DNA of 64,000 nt from Parvibaculaceae bacterium Mf 1.05b.01 (GCA_000509225.1 BAOK01000001.1:868001-932000); one strand, 5' to 3'; shown: positions 17,694 to 27,633, counted from the first letter of the stretch. The notes: generated by a model not told the origin, from the sequence alone. Numbers and translations: made by a program.

Positions 17694-18989
17694 TCACTTC
17701 CCTCCGGAAACGTGCACTTCTTTTCCACCTACGATCGTGCGAATGGCGCGACCTTGCAAGCGGCGTTCATCGTATGGGGTGTTTTTAGATTTTGACTTCA
17801 GCTTTTCCGGATCGAGCACCCAGGGAACATTCATATCAATCAAGGTTAGATCTGCCGGACTTCCTTTGGTGAGGTGTCCGGATTTCAGTCCCAAGAGCGA
17901 TGCGGGGCTGGTTGTCAGTGCTTCAATGGCGCGCTCGAGCGCCAGAGTGCCCCCATGAACCAATGAGAGCGTCGCAGGCAGCAGTGTTTCGAGACCGACG
18001 GCCCCATAAGCCGCTTGGGCGAAGGGCAGGCGCTTGGTTTCTGGGTCCTGTGGGTCATGGCTGGAAACAATGACGTCAATGGTTCCATCAGCGACGCCTT
18101 CCACAACCGCCAGCCGGTCGTCTTCGTGCCGAAGCGGCGGAGAGAGTTTCATGAAGCTGCGATAACTTGCTACATCATTCTCGTTCAACGTGAGGTGCGG
18201 CGCAGAGACGCCACAGGTCACAGGAAGACCATTTTGTTTTGCACGCCGGATGATATCCACAGAGGCTTTGCAGGTCACCTGGGCAACGTGATAGCGGGCA
18301 CCGGTGAGTTCAACCAGGCGAAGGTCCCGCTCGATCATAATGGTCTCGGCAGCTGAGGGCCTGCCCGTGAGGCCGAGGCGGCTAGCAAGTTCTCCTTCGT
18401 TCATTACGCCACCGGCGGCAAGATCCCGGTCTTCGGCATGCTGAACGATAAGCGCATCAAAGAAGTGCGCGTAAGAGAGTGCGCGGCGCATGACAAGAGG
18501 ATCTGAAAGTGGCTTGTCACCGTCGGTAAACGCCACAGCGCCCGCGTCTTTTAGGAGGCCGATCTCGGTCATTTGCTCGCCTGCACAACCTCGCGTCAAG
18601 GCGGCCATGGGATGCACATTCACAATGGCTGTATCTCTGGCTCGGCGCTCAATAAAATCGACCAGTGCGACATCGTCGATGACAGGGTCGGTATTAGGCA
18701 TCACAATGATGGTGGTAATGCCGCCTGCCGCTGCCGACTGACTGGCGCTGCCCAGCGTTTCGCGAAATTCGGTGCCTGGTTCTCCCGTGAACACGCGCAT
18801 GTCGATGAGGCCAGGGGTAAGAAGTTTGCCCCCGCAATCAACGGTCTCCATGTCTTGCGGGACGCCGCCGGAGAAGAGCGATGCACCGAGGTCAGCAATC
18901 TTGCCATCTTCAACCAAAAGCGCGCCTGTCTCATCGAGACCATTGGCAGGGTCAAAGAGCCGGGCATTGGTGTAGGCGGTGCGGTTCAT
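17694..18989 (-). CDS. Non-catalytic dihydroorotase-like PyrC'
   Basis: A 431-residue protein of the dihydroorotase fold in operon with pyrB (4-base overlap). Metal ligands of active enzymes are missing. The HxH of the usual IDxHVHLREPG is R65-V-F67 in [12 protein letters not shown], and the Arg that binds substrate is Gly. The later HxS motif reads AQVTC, and the DHAP motif reads [12 protein letters not shown] is retained. The same loss defines Pseudomonas PyrC', which has no dihydroorotase activity but is needed to assemble active aspartate transcarbamoylase with PyrB. By analogy this is a structural subunit. An active dihydroorotase should be encoded elsewhere. Confidence 0.88.
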   Translation of the reverse strand: MNRTAYTNARLFDPANGLDETGALLVEDGKIADLGASLFSGGVPQDMETVDCGGKLLTPGLIDMRVFTGEPGTEFRETLGSASQSAAAGGITTIIVMPNTDPVIDDVALVDFIERRARDTAIVNVHPMAALTRGCAGEQMTEIGLLKDAGAVAFTDGDKPLSDPLVMRRALSYAHFFDALIVQHAEDRDLAAGGVMNEGELASRLGLTGRPSAAETIMIERDLRLVELTGARYHVAQVTCKASVDIIRRAKQNGLPVTCGVSAPHLTLNENDVASYRSFMKLSPPLRHEDDRLAVVEGVADGTIDVIVSSHDPQDPETKRLPFAQAAYGAVGLETLLPATLSLVHGGTLALERAIEALTTSPASLLGLKSGHLTKGSPADLTLIDMNVPWVLDPEKLKSKSKNTPYDERRLQGRAIRTIVGGKEVHVSGGK

Positions 18990-19966
18990 GCGCCATACCC
19001 TGCTGGTTGCTCATTTGGCAGGTTGCGGGCGAGGGCATCAAGCGCTGCCATGCGGACTGCAACACCCATCTCCACCTGTTCGCGAATGACGGAACGATTG
19101 ATGTCGTCTGCAACCGCGCTGTCGATCTCTACGCCGCGGTTCATGGGGCCGGGATGCATGATCAAGGCATCAGGCTTTGCGACTTTGAGTTTTTCATAGT
19201 CCAGCCCGAAATAGCGGAAATATTCCCGCACTGAGGGCACGAAGGAACCATGCATGCGCTCCAATTGAAGGCGGAGCATCATAACAATGTCGACATCCTT
19301 TAACCCCTCGGTCATGTCGTTGAACACCTCGACGCCAAGACGTTCAATACCAATAGGCAAAAGTGTTTTCGGTGCGATGACCCGCACCCGTGCGCCCATA
19401 ATGTTGAGAAGAAGAATGTTTGAGCGAGCCACGCGGCTGTGAAGAATGTCGCCGCAGATCGCCACGGTCATGCCTTCCAGGCGGCCTTTGCGGCGCCGGA
19501 TGGTGAGCGCATCCAAAAGCGCCTGCGTTGGATGTTCGTGGCTGCCATCGCCTGCATTGAGAACAGAACACCCGACTTTCTGGGAAAGCAATTCCACCGC
19601 GCCGCTGTCTCCGTGGCGAACAACGATCAGATCCGGATGCATGGCATTCAGCGTCGTCGCAGTGTCAATCAGAGTCTCGCCCTTTTTAATAGAGGACGAA
19701 CTGACCGACATGTTCATGACATCGGCGCCTAAGCGCTTGCCTGCCAACTCGAACGAGCTTTGCGTTCTGGTGGAGGCTTCAAAGAAAAGATTGATCTGGG
19801 TGCGGCCCCGTAGCACGTCGCCCTTTTTGTTGATCTGCCGGTTTTGATCGACATATCCATCAGCAAGATCGAGAAGGGACGTGATGTCAGCTTGGGAAAG
19901 GCCTTCGATACCGATCAAATGCCGGTGTGGGAAGAGCGGTGTTGGGTTTGCGTCCGAGCTGGTCAT
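18986..19966 (-). CDS. pyrB: Aspartate carbamoyltransferase catalytic subunit
   Basis: A 326-residue enzyme of pyrimidine synthesis that makes N-carbamoyl-aspartate. It has the carbamoyl-phosphate site [20 protein letters not shown], the SSSSIKKGE loop, VVRHGDSGA, and [15 protein letters not shown] for aspartate binding. [12 protein letters not shown] lies near the C terminus. No pyrI regulatory gene is adjacent. Instead it overlaps the degenerate pyrC' gene by 4 bases, the arrangement of class A transcarbamoylases. The leader (19967-20064) shows no clear attenuator. Confidence 0.96.
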   Translation of the reverse strand: MTSSDANPTPLFPHRHLIGIEGLSQADITSLLDLADGYVDQNRQINKKGDVLRGRTQINLFFEASTRTQSSFELAGKRLGADVMNMSVSSSSIKKGETLIDTATTLNAMHPDLIVVRHGDSGAVELLSQKVGCSVLNAGDGSHEHPTQALLDALTIRRRKGRLEGMTVAICGDILHSRVARSNILLLNIMGARVRVIAPKTLLPIGIERLGVEVFNDMTEGLKDVDIVMMLRLQLERMHGSFVPSVREYFRYFGLDYEKLKVAKPDALIMHPGPMNRGVEIDSAVADDINRSVIREQVEMGVAVRMAALDALARNLPNEQPAGYGA

Positions 19967-20064
19967 TAAAGCTGCATCTTATAGGAGTGGGGCGGGTTTC
20001 ACGCAAGTATTGAATGAGGTTTGCCGCAGAAACGCTCGCTTTAGATCGTTTCAGGATTAATGGA

Positions 20065-20100
20065 ATCAGAATTCACCCCAAGGCCTGGGTGAATTCTGAT
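20065..20100. repeat. Perfect hairpin between AEC transporter and pyrB
   Basis: A 14-bp perfect stem (arms 20065-20078 and 20087-20100, containing GAATTCACCC and GGGTGAATTC) with an 8-base loop. It is not followed by a T run on either strand, so it does not look like a simple terminator. It may be a member of a dispersed intergenic palindrome family, or a binding site. Confidence 0.6.
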
Positions 20101-20130
20101 GTACATCGTTTGGTCAAAACCTGAAAAGCT

Positions 20131-21045
20131 CTAGGTAAACAGATAAAGCATGAGAGGCATGGTGAAGGCCGCCAGAATGGTGGAGCCGGTTATGAGGCTT
20201 GCCATAAGCGTCGCATCACCGCCCAATTGTCTGGCAAGGATGTAGGACGACGTGGCCCCAGGAACGGTACCGCAAAGAAGGATCACAAGTCGCGGCAGAC
20301 CTTCTATCTCGAACACCCAGCACCAGCCCAGCATCAGCAATGGCATGACGATGAGTTTCAGTGCGCTCGTGAGAAGGACAATGCCCTTTGACTCATAGGC
20401 ATGGTCCAATCTCAGGCCCGCACCGATAGCGAGCAGGCCGAGCGTGAGGGCTGCTTGCCCCAGTATGTCTGCAGTGGGGGCTAGCGGGCCTGGCAAGCGT
20501 AATCCGGTAATGTTCAAAAAGATGCCAGCTGCGCAGGCGAGGATGAGAGGATTTTTGGAGAGCAGACGTAGCACCGTTCCAATGCCCGCCGGTTCGTCGC
20601 CTGCATAGCGTGTCAGAATCGTTACAGAGAGCACATTTACGGTTGGAACGAGCGTCGCAAAGGCAACTGCTGCGAGGGTGACACCTTGTGGGCCAAAGAG
20701 CTGTGCGATTGCAGCCAGTGCGACAAAGCCGTTCCACCGTGCGGCACCTTGAAACACACTTGAGAATTGAGGACCGGTGAGGTTGGACGTTGCGCGCAGC
20801 ACCATCAGTAATCCAACCATGGAAAAGAGACCCGCCCACAATGCGTAGGCCATAGGCCAGACATCAAAGGTAGAGAGGTCTGCGGTTGCAAGCGTATGAA
20901 GCAGGAGCGCTGGGAAAAAGATGTAGTAAGTGAGGCGGTCGAGAGGCTGCCAAAGGCCTTCGCCAGGAAAGTCAAAGCGCTTGATCGCTGCGCCGAGCGC
21001 AATCACCAGAAAAACTGGGATCAGGGAATTGAGGGTGGCAATCAT
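20131..21045 (-). CDS. AEC-family transporter (auxin efflux carrier-like)
   Basis: A 304-residue integral membrane protein with about 10 hydrophobic helices in two halves. Typical AEC features are an N-terminal NSLIPVFLVIALGAAIKRFDF and, in the second half, NPLILACAAGIFLNITGLRLPGPL. The C-terminal GTVPGATSSYILARQLGGDATLMASLITGSTILA is a further match. Members export small organic acids or similar anions, but the substrate here is unknown. The start overlaps the ruvX stop by 4 bases, so expression is probably coupled to ruvX. Confidence 0.88.
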   Translation of the reverse strand: MIATLNSLIPVFLVIALGAAIKRFDFPGEGLWQPLDRLTYYIFFPALLLHTLATADLSTFDVWPMAYALWAGLFSMVGLLMVLRATSNLTGPQFSSVFQGAARWNGFVALAAIAQLFGPQGVTLAAVAFATLVPTVNVLSVTILTRYAGDEPAGIGTVLRLLSKNPLILACAAGIFLNITGLRLPGPLAPTADILGQAALTLGLLAIGAGLRLDHAYESKGIVLLTSALKLIVMPLLMLGWCWVFEIEGLPRLVILLCGTVPGATSSYILARQLGGDATLMASLITGSTILAAFTMPLMLYLFT

Positions 21046-21512
21046 GACATGGACCGCAATCGCTCGAGAACACCCTGTAGGATGAAGGAGGCGGCCATCT
21101 TGTCGACAACCTCAGCGCGTTTTTTACGGCTTGTATCAGCCTCAAGAAGGGTTCTGGTGACGGCGACAGTCGACAGGCGTTCATCCCAGAAGAAGATGGG
21201 GATGTCTATTTTGGGAGACAGGTTTCGGGCAAAGGTTCGCGTGGATTGCACGCGCGGCCCTTCAGATCCGTCCATATTGAGGGGGAGGCCTAGAATGATG
21301 GCGCCAGCGTCGATTTCGGTGATGATCTCAACCAGGCGTTCTGCATCTTGATTGAATTTTGTGCGTTTGATGGTCTCTCGGGGGGCAGCGACAGTCCAGA
21401 GCGGGTCTGAGGTCGCAATTCCGATGGTTTTTGACCCAAGATCGAGTCCGACCAGGGGCTTTCCGGCTGCGCGCTCTTTCAGAGCGTCTATTTCTACGAT
21501 GTCGGCTGCCAT
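21042..21512 (-). CDS. ruvX: Holliday junction resolvase-like YqgF/RuvX
   Basis: A 156-residue RNase H-fold protein. GLDLGSKTIGIATSD carries the first catalytic Asp, GLPLNMDGSEGPR the substrate motif, and FWDERLSTVAVTRTLLE the conserved DERxS(T) motif. Members are proposed to act in pre-16S rRNA end processing. It is usually adjacent to gatC in alphaproteobacteria, as here, where gatCAB is divergent with 198 bases between the starts. Confidence 0.93.
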   Translation of the reverse strand: MAADIVEIDALKERAAGKPLVGLDLGSKTIGIATSDPLWTVAAPRETIKRTKFNQDAERLVEIITEIDAGAIILGLPLNMDGSEGPRVQSTRTFARNLSPKIDIPIFFWDERLSTVAVTRTLLEADTSRKKRAEVVDKMAASFILQGVLERLRSMS

Positions 21513-21710
21513 GGGATGAGGTTTCTAGTGGAATATGCTGCTCACGGCAAACCGGTGCCTCTATTGTCCTTTGCTGGGGGTGCACTTGTTGCGAGGGTCG
21601 GGGTGGTCTGATATTTTCCGCGCCAAATCAGGGTGTCAAAACAGGGTTTCACAGAGGCTCTGTGGCAAATTTCTGCCAATTGACCCCCCAATTTCAGAAA
21701 AGAGAGGCCT

Positions 21711-21998
21711 ATGTCGGTCGACGAAAACACAGTCCGGCGCATCGCAAAGCTCGCCCGCATTGCAGTGACGGAAGAAGAACTGGCGCCACTTTCCAAAGAC
21801 CTCTCCACCATTCTCGATTGGGTGGAGCAGTTGGGAGAGGTCGACACAGATCATGTGCCGCCTATGACCAGCGTCGTGGAAATGGAAATCAAGATGCGCA
21901 AAGACATTGTGCGCCATGACAATCTTCAGAAACAGGTGACGCAAAATGCGCCGCAATCTGAAGATGGCTTCTTCACTGTGCCAAAAGTTATTGAGTAG
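21711..21998 (+). CDS. gatC: Asp/Glu-tRNA amidotransferase subunit C
   Basis: A 95-residue GatC that bridges GatA and GatB. It begins MSVDENTVRRIAKLARIAVTEEE, and the middle contains ILDWVEQLGEVDTDHVPPMTSV, the typical GatC core. A purine-rich AGAGAGG stands just before the ATG. gatA follows after 9 bases. The complex converts misacylated Glu-tRNA(Gln) and/or Asp-tRNA(Asn) to the correct amidated forms. Confidence 0.95.
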   Translation: MSVDENTVRRIAKLARIAVTEEELAPLSKDLSTILDWVEQLGEVDTDHVPPMTSVVEMEIKMRKDIVRHDNLQKQVTQNAPQSEDGFFTVPKVIE

Positions 21999-22007
21999 GG
22001 CGCCGAC

Positions 22008-23489
22008 ATGACCGAACTGACAAAACTCACGCTTGCTGAGGCACGTGCCAAGCTTGCTGCCAAAGAAATCACCTCCGTTGAGCTGACAGAAGCGCATCTT
22101 GTTGCTGCGAAAGCCTCCGACAAGCTCAACGCCTACGTCACGCTGACACCCGATGTGGCGCTCAAGATGGCTGCTGCGTCCGACGCACGGATTGAAAAAG
22201 GTGAAGCGGGCCCGCTTGAGGGTATTCCTTTGGGCGTCAAAGATCTTTTCTGCACCGATGGTGTGCGGACAACCGCCTGCAGCAACATTCTTGACGATTT
22301 TACACCGACATATGAGTCGACCGTGACAGCCAACCTCTGGGCAGACGGTGCGGTGATGCTTGGCAAACTCAACAATGATGAGTTTGCAATGGGTTCATCC
22401 AATGAAACCAGTCGCTTTGGCCCTTGTATCAATCCTTGGAAAGCATCCGACAGCGACGCTGACCTTGTACCGGGTGGGTCTTCAGGTGGCTCTTCTACCG
22501 CTGTAGCTTCGCACCTGGCACTTGGTGCCACTGCGACCGATACAGGCGGGTCTATTCGCCAACCGGCATCTTTCACTGGGACCGTTGGCATGAAGCCGAC
22601 TTACGGGCGGTGCTCGCGGTGGGGGACTGTGGCGTTCGCATCGTCTCTCGATCAAGCCGGGCCCATCACCCGCACAGTACGCGATGCAGCAATCATGCTG
22701 AAAAGCATGGCGGGGCATGATGAGAAAGACACAACCAGCGTTGACATTGAGGTGCCGGATTACGAAGCAGCGCTCACGGGTGACATTCGTGGCCTGAAAA
22801 TAGGCATTCCAAAAGAATATCGTGTCGAGGGTATGTCGGATGAGATTGAGAAGCTCTGGACACAGGGCATCGACTGGCTGAAGAGCGCCGGCGCAGAAAT
22901 CGTGGATGTCAGTCTGCCACATACGAAATATGCGCTTCCGGCCTACTACATTGTGGCTCCGGCGGAGGCGTCGTCGAACCTCGCCAGGTATGATGGTGTG
23001 CGCTACGGCCTTCGGGTTCAAGGTGACGACATTACGGACATGTATGAAAAAACCCGGGCTGAAGGGTTTGGCGACGAAGTGCGCCGCCGTGTCCTGATCG
23101 GCACCTATGTGCTTTCTGCGGGCTATTATGATGCCTACTATATTAAGGCGCAGAAGATCCGCACCTTGATCGCGCAGGACTTCAAACAGGCTTACAAGAA
23201 GATAGACCTTCTTTTGACGCCTACAGCACCGTCGCCAGCGTTCGCTATCGGCGAAAAGGTGGATGACCCGCTCTCAATGTATTTGAACGATGTGTTCACT
23301 GTGCCTGTGAATCTCGCCGGGCTTCCCGGGATTTCCCTGCCAGCGGGCCTGAGCTCAAATGGGTTGCCGCTTGGCCTTCAGCTGATCGGGCGCACGTTTG
23401 ATGAAGACACCCTGTTGCGCGCTGCCGACGTCCTCGAAGAGGCTGCCGGATTTAGTGCTGAACCTTCCAAATGGTGGACAGAAGCATGA
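22008..23489 (+). CDS. gatA: Asp/Glu-tRNA amidotransferase subunit A
   Basis: A 493-residue amidase-signature enzyme that releases ammonia from glutamine for transfer to the tRNA-bound residue. The catalytic Lys is K78 in PLGVKDLF. The Ser pair is in the [18 protein letters not shown] stretch, followed by [15 protein letters not shown]. Length is normal. The stop codon overlaps the gatB start (ATGA). Confidence 0.96.
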   Translation: MTELTKLTLAEARAKLAAKEITSVELTEAHLVAAKASDKLNAYVTLTPDVALKMAAASDARIEKGEAGPLEGIPLGVKDLFCTDGVRTTACSNILDDFTPTYESTVTANLWADGAVMLGKLNNDEFAMGSSNETSRFGPCINPWKASDSDADLVPGGSSGGSSTAVASHLALGATATDTGGSIRQPASFTGTVGMKPTYGRCSRWGTVAFASSLDQAGPITRTVRDAAIMLKSMAGHDEKDTTSVDIEVPDYEAALTGDIRGLKIGIPKEYRVEGMSDEIEKLWTQGIDWLKSAGAEIVDVSLPHTKYALPAYYIVAPAEASSNLARYDGVRYGLRVQGDDITDMYEKTRAEGFGDEVRRRVLIGTYVLSAGYYDAYYIKAQKIRTLIAQDFKQAYKKIDLLLTPTAPSPAFAIGEKVDDPLSMYLNDVFTVPVNLAGLPGISLPAGLSSNGLPLGLQLIGRTFDEDTLLRAADVLEEAAGFSAEPSKWWTEA

Positions 23490-24946
23490 GTGAGAACAAA
23501 AACCTCATTGAAGGAGCAACCGGTTTCTGGGAAATCGTGATGGGGCTCGAAATTCATGCGCAGGTCGCATCGAATGCGAAGCTCTTTTCTGGTGCACCCA
23601 CCGAATTTGGTGCCGAGCAAAACAGCCAGGTAAGCCTGGTGGATGCAGCGCTGCCGGGCATGTTGCCGGTTATCAATGAAGAATGTGTGCAACAGGCGGT
23701 GCGTACCGGCCTTGGCCTTGGTGCAGAAATTCATTTGCGGTCTGTTTTTGACCGCAAGAACTATTTCTATCCGGATCTGCCACAGGGCTATCAGATTTCG
23801 CAGTTCAAAGACCCGATTGTCGGCGAAGGGGAAATCGAAATTGACCTGAAAGACGGTTCTGTAAAGCGTGTGGGCATTGAACGGCTGCATCTGGAGCAGG
23901 ATGCCGGCAAAAGTGTTCATGATCAGCACCCGTCGATGAGCTTTGTTGACCTTAATCGCTCTGGTGTTGCGCTGATGGAGATCGTTTCCAAACCAGATAT
24001 GCGCTGCGCGGAAGAAGCACAGGCCTATGTCAAGAAGATCCGGTCGATCTTGCGTTATCTGGGCACTTGTGATGGCAACATGGAAGAAGGATCTCTGCGT
24101 GCGGACGTGAATGTGTCTGTTCGACGTCCGGGAGAAGATTTGGGCACGCGTTGTGAGATCAAGAACGTCAATTCCATCCGTTTTATCGGCCAGGCAATAG
24201 AATATGAGGCCCGCAGGCAGATTGATGTGCTTGAAGATGGCGGATCAATCGACCAGGAAACCCGTTTGTTTGACCCGCGTGCGGGCGAAACGCGGTCCAT
24301 GCGCTCGAAAGAAGAAGCGCATGACTACCGTTATTTCCCTGATCCCGATCTTTTGCCTTTGGTGATCAAGCAAGAGTTGGTCGACAAGCTTCGCGCAGAG
24401 TTGCCAGAGCTTCCAGACGAAAAGAAAGCACGTTTCGTTCGTGAATATAGTCTGTCTCCTTACGATGCCGGTGTTCTTGTCTCGGAAAAAGCGTCGTGTG
24501 ATTTCTTCGAAGCAGTTGCCGATGGACGTGACGCAAAGCTTGCGGCGAACTGGGTGACGGGTGAGTTTTTTGGAGCGCTCAACAAAGCTGGTTTGCAAAT
24601 TGAAAGCTCTCCGGTGAGTGCAAAACAGCTTGGCGATCTGATTAATCTGATCTCTGACGACACCATCTCCGGGCGAATCGCTAAGGAAGTTTTTGAGATA
24701 ATGTTCGAAACAGGCGATGATCCAGCGAAAATCGTCGAAGAAAAGGGATTGCAGCAAGTAACTGATTTAGGTGCGATTGAAGCAGCTATTGATGAAATTA
24801 TTGCGGCTAACCCCGACAAGGTTGCACAGGCAAAAGAGAAGCCGAAAATGGCAGGCTGGTTTGTCGGACAAGTCATGAAATCCACTGGTGGTAAGGCAAA
24901 TCCAAAATCCGTGAACGAACTATTGGCTAAAAAACTAGGTCTGTAG
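23486..24946 (+). CDS. gatB: Asp/Glu-tRNA amidotransferase subunit B
   Basis: A 486-residue GatB that activates the misacylated tRNA by phosphorylation and carries the tRNA-binding tail. [14 protein letters not shown] opens the kinase-like domain, followed by GCDG-type [10 protein letters not shown] and [26 protein letters not shown]. The C-terminal GatB/YqeY domain ends [18 protein letters not shown] 23486 overlaps the gatA stop by 4 bases. An earlier in-frame ATG at 23471 lies inside gatA and is less likely. Confidence 0.95.
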   Translation: MSENKNLIEGATGFWEIVMGLEIHAQVASNAKLFSGAPTEFGAEQNSQVSLVDAALPGMLPVINEECVQQAVRTGLGLGAEIHLRSVFDRKNYFYPDLPQGYQISQFKDPIVGEGEIEIDLKDGSVKRVGIERLHLEQDAGKSVHDQHPSMSFVDLNRSGVALMEIVSKPDMRCAEEAQAYVKKIRSILRYLGTCDGNMEEGSLRADVNVSVRRPGEDLGTRCEIKNVNSIRFIGQAIEYEARRQIDVLEDGGSIDQETRLFDPRAGETRSMRSKEEAHDYRYFPDPDLLPLVIKQELVDKLRAELPELPDEKKARFVREYSLSPYDAGVLVSEKASCDFFEAVADGRDAKLAANWVTGEFFGALNKAGLQIESSPVSAKQLGDLINLISDDTISGRIAKEVFEIMFETGDDPAKIVEEKGLQQVTDLGAIEAAIDEIIAANPDKVAQAKEKPKMAGWFVGQVMKSTGGKANPKSVNELLAKKLGL

Positions 24947-25180
24947 TTCGCGCACGGACGACCGAATTCGTTTGTTGCGATCAACCTTTTATCAATACTT
25001 TCTCGGACATGTTGTGTTCGGCGGGCTTTGTTTGCATTAAGCAAAGTGTTGCCTGCTTGAGTTCAAGTGCTCATAGTATTTGTGTTTAGCGTCCTGCATT
25101 TCGAGGGGGCGCGTTAGTGTGCGTTTTATGACTCAAGTTTCGTCGTTGTAGAAAACGGCACATCAGGAACGAGGACGAAT

Positions 25181-25597
25181 ATGGCTACGAGACCTAAAGC
25201 GAAGAAAAAGGCTGCGCCTAAACGCAAAGCCGCGAAGAAAAAAGTTGCCAAGAAGAAGGCAGCTCCTAAGCGGAAAGCCGCGAAGAAGAAAGTCGCAAAG
25301 AAAAAAGCAGCTCCTAAGCGGAAAGCCGCGAAGAAGAAAGTTGCTAAGAAGAAAACTGCCAAGAAGAAAGTCGCTAAGAAGAAAACTGCCAAGAAGAAGG
25401 CAGCTCCTAAGCGCAAGGCAGCTAAGAAGAAAACTGCCAAGAAGAAAGTCGCTAAGAAGAAAACTGCTAAAAAGAAAGCAGCTCCTAAGCGCAAGGCAGC
25501 TAAGAAGAAAGTCGCTAAGAAGAAAACTGCCAAGAAGAAGGCAGCTCCTAAGCGCAAAGCCGCTAAGCGGAAAGCACCAGCTCGTAAGAGACGGTAA
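25181..25597 (+). CDS. Histone H1-like lysine/alanine repeat protein
   Basis: A 138-residue protein built almost only of Lys, Ala, Val, Thr, Pro and Arg. The units are AAKKKVAKKK, TAKKK and AAPKRK repeated to the end, finishing with PARKRR. It resembles the Hc1/Hc2-type bacterial histone-like proteins and the basic tails of bacterial H1 homologues, so nucleoid binding is a reasonable inference. There is no globular domain. GAGG lies 6 bases before the ATG. The long hydrophobic frame on the opposite strand is an artefact of reversed Lys codons. A 9-bp hairpin follows 7 bases after the stop. Confidence 0.82.
   Translation: MATRPKAKKKAAPKRKAAKKKVAKKKAAPKRKAAKKKVAKKKAAPKRKAAKKKVAKKKTAKKKVAKKKTAKKKAAPKRKAAKKKTAKKKVAKKKTAKKKAAPKRKAAKKKVAKKKTAKKKAAPKRKAAKRKAPARKRR
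25191..25590 (+). repeat. Tandem DNA repeats inside the histone-like gene
   Basis: Degenerate tandem units of 15-45 bases built from AAGAAGAAA, GCTCCTAAGCG and GCTAAGAAGAAA. Several longer blocks, such as the one starting at 25334, recur almost unchanged near 25430 and 25500. Such repeats can change copy number by slippage in multiples of three. Confidence 0.85.
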
Positions 25598-25604
25598 AAA
25601 CCTG

Positions 25605-25630
25605 AATTGGCGGGCTCTGGTCCGCCAATT
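25605..25630 (+). terminator. Hairpin after the histone-like gene
   Basis: Arms AATTGGCGG and CCGCCAATT form a perfect 9-bp stem with an 8-base loop, 7 bases after the stop. No strong T run follows, so it is a weak terminator or an mRNA 3'-end stabiliser. Confidence 0.55.
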
Positions 25631-25915
25631 GGCATCTAACGGTGCGCACGCTGACTGCGTTGAGGGTACCTTTTGCTTCCGGGGGGATGCAGTAGGAGCC
25701 CAGGGGCATATTGATCCAGGCTTTTTGGCTGATCATATGCCTTTCCGCAGTTTGCGTGCCGCCGTTTTTGTTTTTGAACTGCGGTAATGCGCCGTTCTGG
25801 ACCCGAACCTCTCATACACCATGTCTTTAAACGCCGGATTTGGCGGTTTTTCTTCGCCAACTGGCCGTGATAGCCTGTCTAGCCGGGTGGTATTGTGAAT
25901 TGATGGGGAAGAGTA

Positions 25916-26266
25916 ATGCGTTTTAGTGGATTTGCCGCTGTGTTGGCACTCGCAACGATTGTGTCTACGCCGACCTGGTCAGCTGATCGTGTTACCGGGA
26001 CAGGAACAATCATCGAGAACCAGACCTTTGGGTCCGTCAAGCATTGGGGCCGGTCACTGTCTGTCCGTGATCAAGGAACGATCATCCGCGTGATGGGCGG
26101 AACCTATGGTTTTCAGATCCGAGACGAGAACGACAATGTCGTCGGCGACTTTTTGTTTCCAGAGGATGCGGTCGGATTTGATCTCCAGGCTGGTGATTAC
26201 AAGATTTTTCCGCTTACCTGCAAAACACACCTTCACCATCACGTTGAAGTGACCGTCGAGTACTAA
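25916..26266 (+). CDS. Small secreted hypothetical protein
   Basis: A 116-residue protein with a clear signal peptide (MRFSGFAAVLALATIVSTPTWSA, cleavage probable after WSA). The mature part of about 93 residues is beta-rich, with GTGTIIENQTFGSV and QDNxVG-like turns. It ends in HLHHHVEVTVEY, and the His cluster and the only mature Cys (LTCKTHLHHH) could bind metal, but this is speculation. I recognise no family. It has its own upstream region (25631-25915, nothing else recognised there) and is followed 89 bases later by a GST gene. Confidence 0.65.
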   Translation: MRFSGFAAVLALATIVSTPTWSADRVTGTGTIIENQTFGSVKHWGRSLSVRDQGTIIRVMGGTYGFQIRDENDNVVGDFLFPEDAVGFDLQAGDYKIFPLTCKTHLHHHVEVTVEY

Positions 26267-26355
26267 GTCTGCTCGCAATCCTCCATCTGCCTCCCTATAT
26301 GCTGTGCTGAATTTCAGCACGGTGTCCTGTGCTTGTTGCCAATAGGAGGCTGGGT

Positions 26356-26994
26356 TTGATTGATTTTTATACATGGACGACACCGAACGGGCGCAAGATC
26401 TCGGTGATGCTTGAAGAATGTGGACTTGAATACACGACACATGCTGTGAACCTTCAGAAGGAGGAACAATTCAAGCCAGAGTTTTTGGCGATTGCGCCCA
26501 ATAATAAGATCCCAGCGATCGTCGATCACGATGCACCTGGCGGACCTGTTTCGATTTTTGAATCTGGCGCGATCCTGCTGCACCTTGCCGAAAAGTCCGG
26601 TAAGTTTTTGCCAGCAAGTGGGCCGGAGCGGGCAAAGGTGCTCGAATGGTTGTTCTGGCAGATGGGCGGTATTGGTCCAATCATGGGGCAGGCGGGTCAC
26701 TTCACAACGCAGGCGCCCGAACAGGTGCCGTACGCTATTGATCGCTTTATTTCTGAGTCTGCCCGTCTGATCAAAGTGCTCGACACGCAGTTGAGTAAAA
26801 CAGAATTCATGGCAGGTGAGTATTCGATCGCTGACATGGCGACCTACCCGTGGGTGATCCTTGGGTTTGATCTGATTAAGTCGGCGAAGCCCGATGTGAT
26901 CGGCGAGGGCGAGAATGTTGCTCGTTGGATCAGGATGATTGGTGAGCGTCCGGCCGTGATTAAGGGCATGGCGGTTCCAGAAGTGGCCTCCTAA
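26356..26994 (+). CDS. Glutathione S-transferase, YfcG/nu-like
   Basis: A 212-residue cytosolic GST. The N-terminal thioredoxin-like domain (IDFYTWTTPNGRKISVMLEECGL...NNKIPAIVD) ends in the glutathione-binding FESGAILLHLAEKSG. The C-terminal helical domain has MAGEYSIADMATYPWV with the N-capping box. TPNG-K(V)-type openings are typical of the YfcG/GstB group, which often has disulfide-bond reductase activity. Translation starts at TTG, because a perfect AGGAGG sits 6 bases upstream and no ATG fits. Confidence 0.9.
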   Translation: MIDFYTWTTPNGRKISVMLEECGLEYTTHAVNLQKEEQFKPEFLAIAPNNKIPAIVDHDAPGGPVSIFESGAILLHLAEKSGKFLPASGPERAKVLEWLFWQMGGIGPIMGQAGHFTTQAPEQVPYAIDRFISESARLIKVLDTQLSKTEFMAGEYSIADMATYPWVILGFDLIKSAKPDVIGEGENVARWIRMIGERPAVIKGMAVPEVAS

Positions 26995-27028
26995 GCCAAA
27001 AAAATTCAATTTGACATAGTTTTGAAAG

Positions 27029-27057
27029 CGGCGGGCGCGGAAACACGCCGTTTTTTT
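27029..27057 (+). terminator. Rho-independent terminator after GST
   Basis: A hairpin with outer arms CGGCG and CGCCG is followed by seven T, 35 bases after the GST stop. Confidence 0.75.
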
Positions 27058-27186
27058 GTGTTTTGCGTTAACCAAATTTTCAGTGGCCAGATGATTTCCT
27101 ACTCCTATGCAAGGAGGAGCCTTGCGGTTGGAGGATGCGCACACGGTGAGTTGGAGTTTACGTGCGCCACACTGGAGGACAGCGAG

Positions 27187-27456
27187 ATGGCCCGTCGGGA
27201 TATCGATCAGCTGGAAAAATGTGAGCTAGCAGCAGAAGCAGGTGCCCCAGAGGCGCTTTATAGCCTTGGTCTTATTTATGCGACCGGCAAAGGCGTCGAT
27301 GTTGATTTCGTCAATGCGCATAAGTGGTTCAACTTAGCCGCGATGCGAGGCAGCCATGCTGCACGCGACAGTCGCTCTGATGTAGCGCTGGAAATGGATG
27401 CGTCGCAGATTTCTGAAGCACAGCGCCTGGCTCGCGAGTGGCTTTCGAGCCGGTAA
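27187..27456 (+). CDS. Small Sel1-repeat protein
   Basis: An 89-residue protein containing one full Sel1/TPR-like unit: APEALYSLGLIYATGKGVDVDFVNAHKWFNLAAMRGSHAA. Before it there is a charged lead (MARRDIDQLEKCELAAEAG) and after it an incomplete helix. Sel1 repeats mediate protein-protein contacts. Here the protein is too short to form a solenoid alone, so it probably acts as a small adaptor or dimerises. GGAGG stands upstream of the ATG. The longer upstream in-frame extension crosses a terminator and is rejected. Confidence 0.8.
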   Translation: MARRDIDQLEKCELAAEAGAPEALYSLGLIYATGKGVDVDFVNAHKWFNLAAMRGSHAARDSRSDVALEMDASQISEAQRLAREWLSSR

Positions 27457-27492
27457 TCCGGTTTTTCCACAAGCCATTGAAACTATTGTGTG

Positions 27493-27527
27493 AAACCCGC
27501 GCGAGCCTATGTTCGCCTGCGGGTTTT
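27493..27527 (+). terminator. Rho-independent terminator after Sel1 gene
   Basis: Arms AAACCCGC and GCGGGTTT with an inner GCGAG/TTCGC pairing end in GGGTTTTG, 36 bases after the Sel1 stop. Confidence 0.75.
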
Positions 27528-27633
27528 GTCCTATTTGCCTTCTGTCTTTCAGGCCAGAAACCTCACGTGACAGGTCATGCCGAAGCGCTTATGTTGCAGC
27601 GCAAACCAAGACTAATAAGGATGATGCCCCCGC

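Noticed and set aside
25126-25635. 169-residue hydrophobic frame on the minus strand opposite the histone-like gene
   Set aside because: Leu/Phe/Ala-rich pattern is just the reverse of Lys/Ala codons. The plus-strand gene has a proper start, ribosome-binding site and downstream hairpin.
26314-27144. 276-residue minus-strand frame over the GST gene
   Set aside because: Covers the GST and its terminator, no recognisable motif. The GST has all family motifs.
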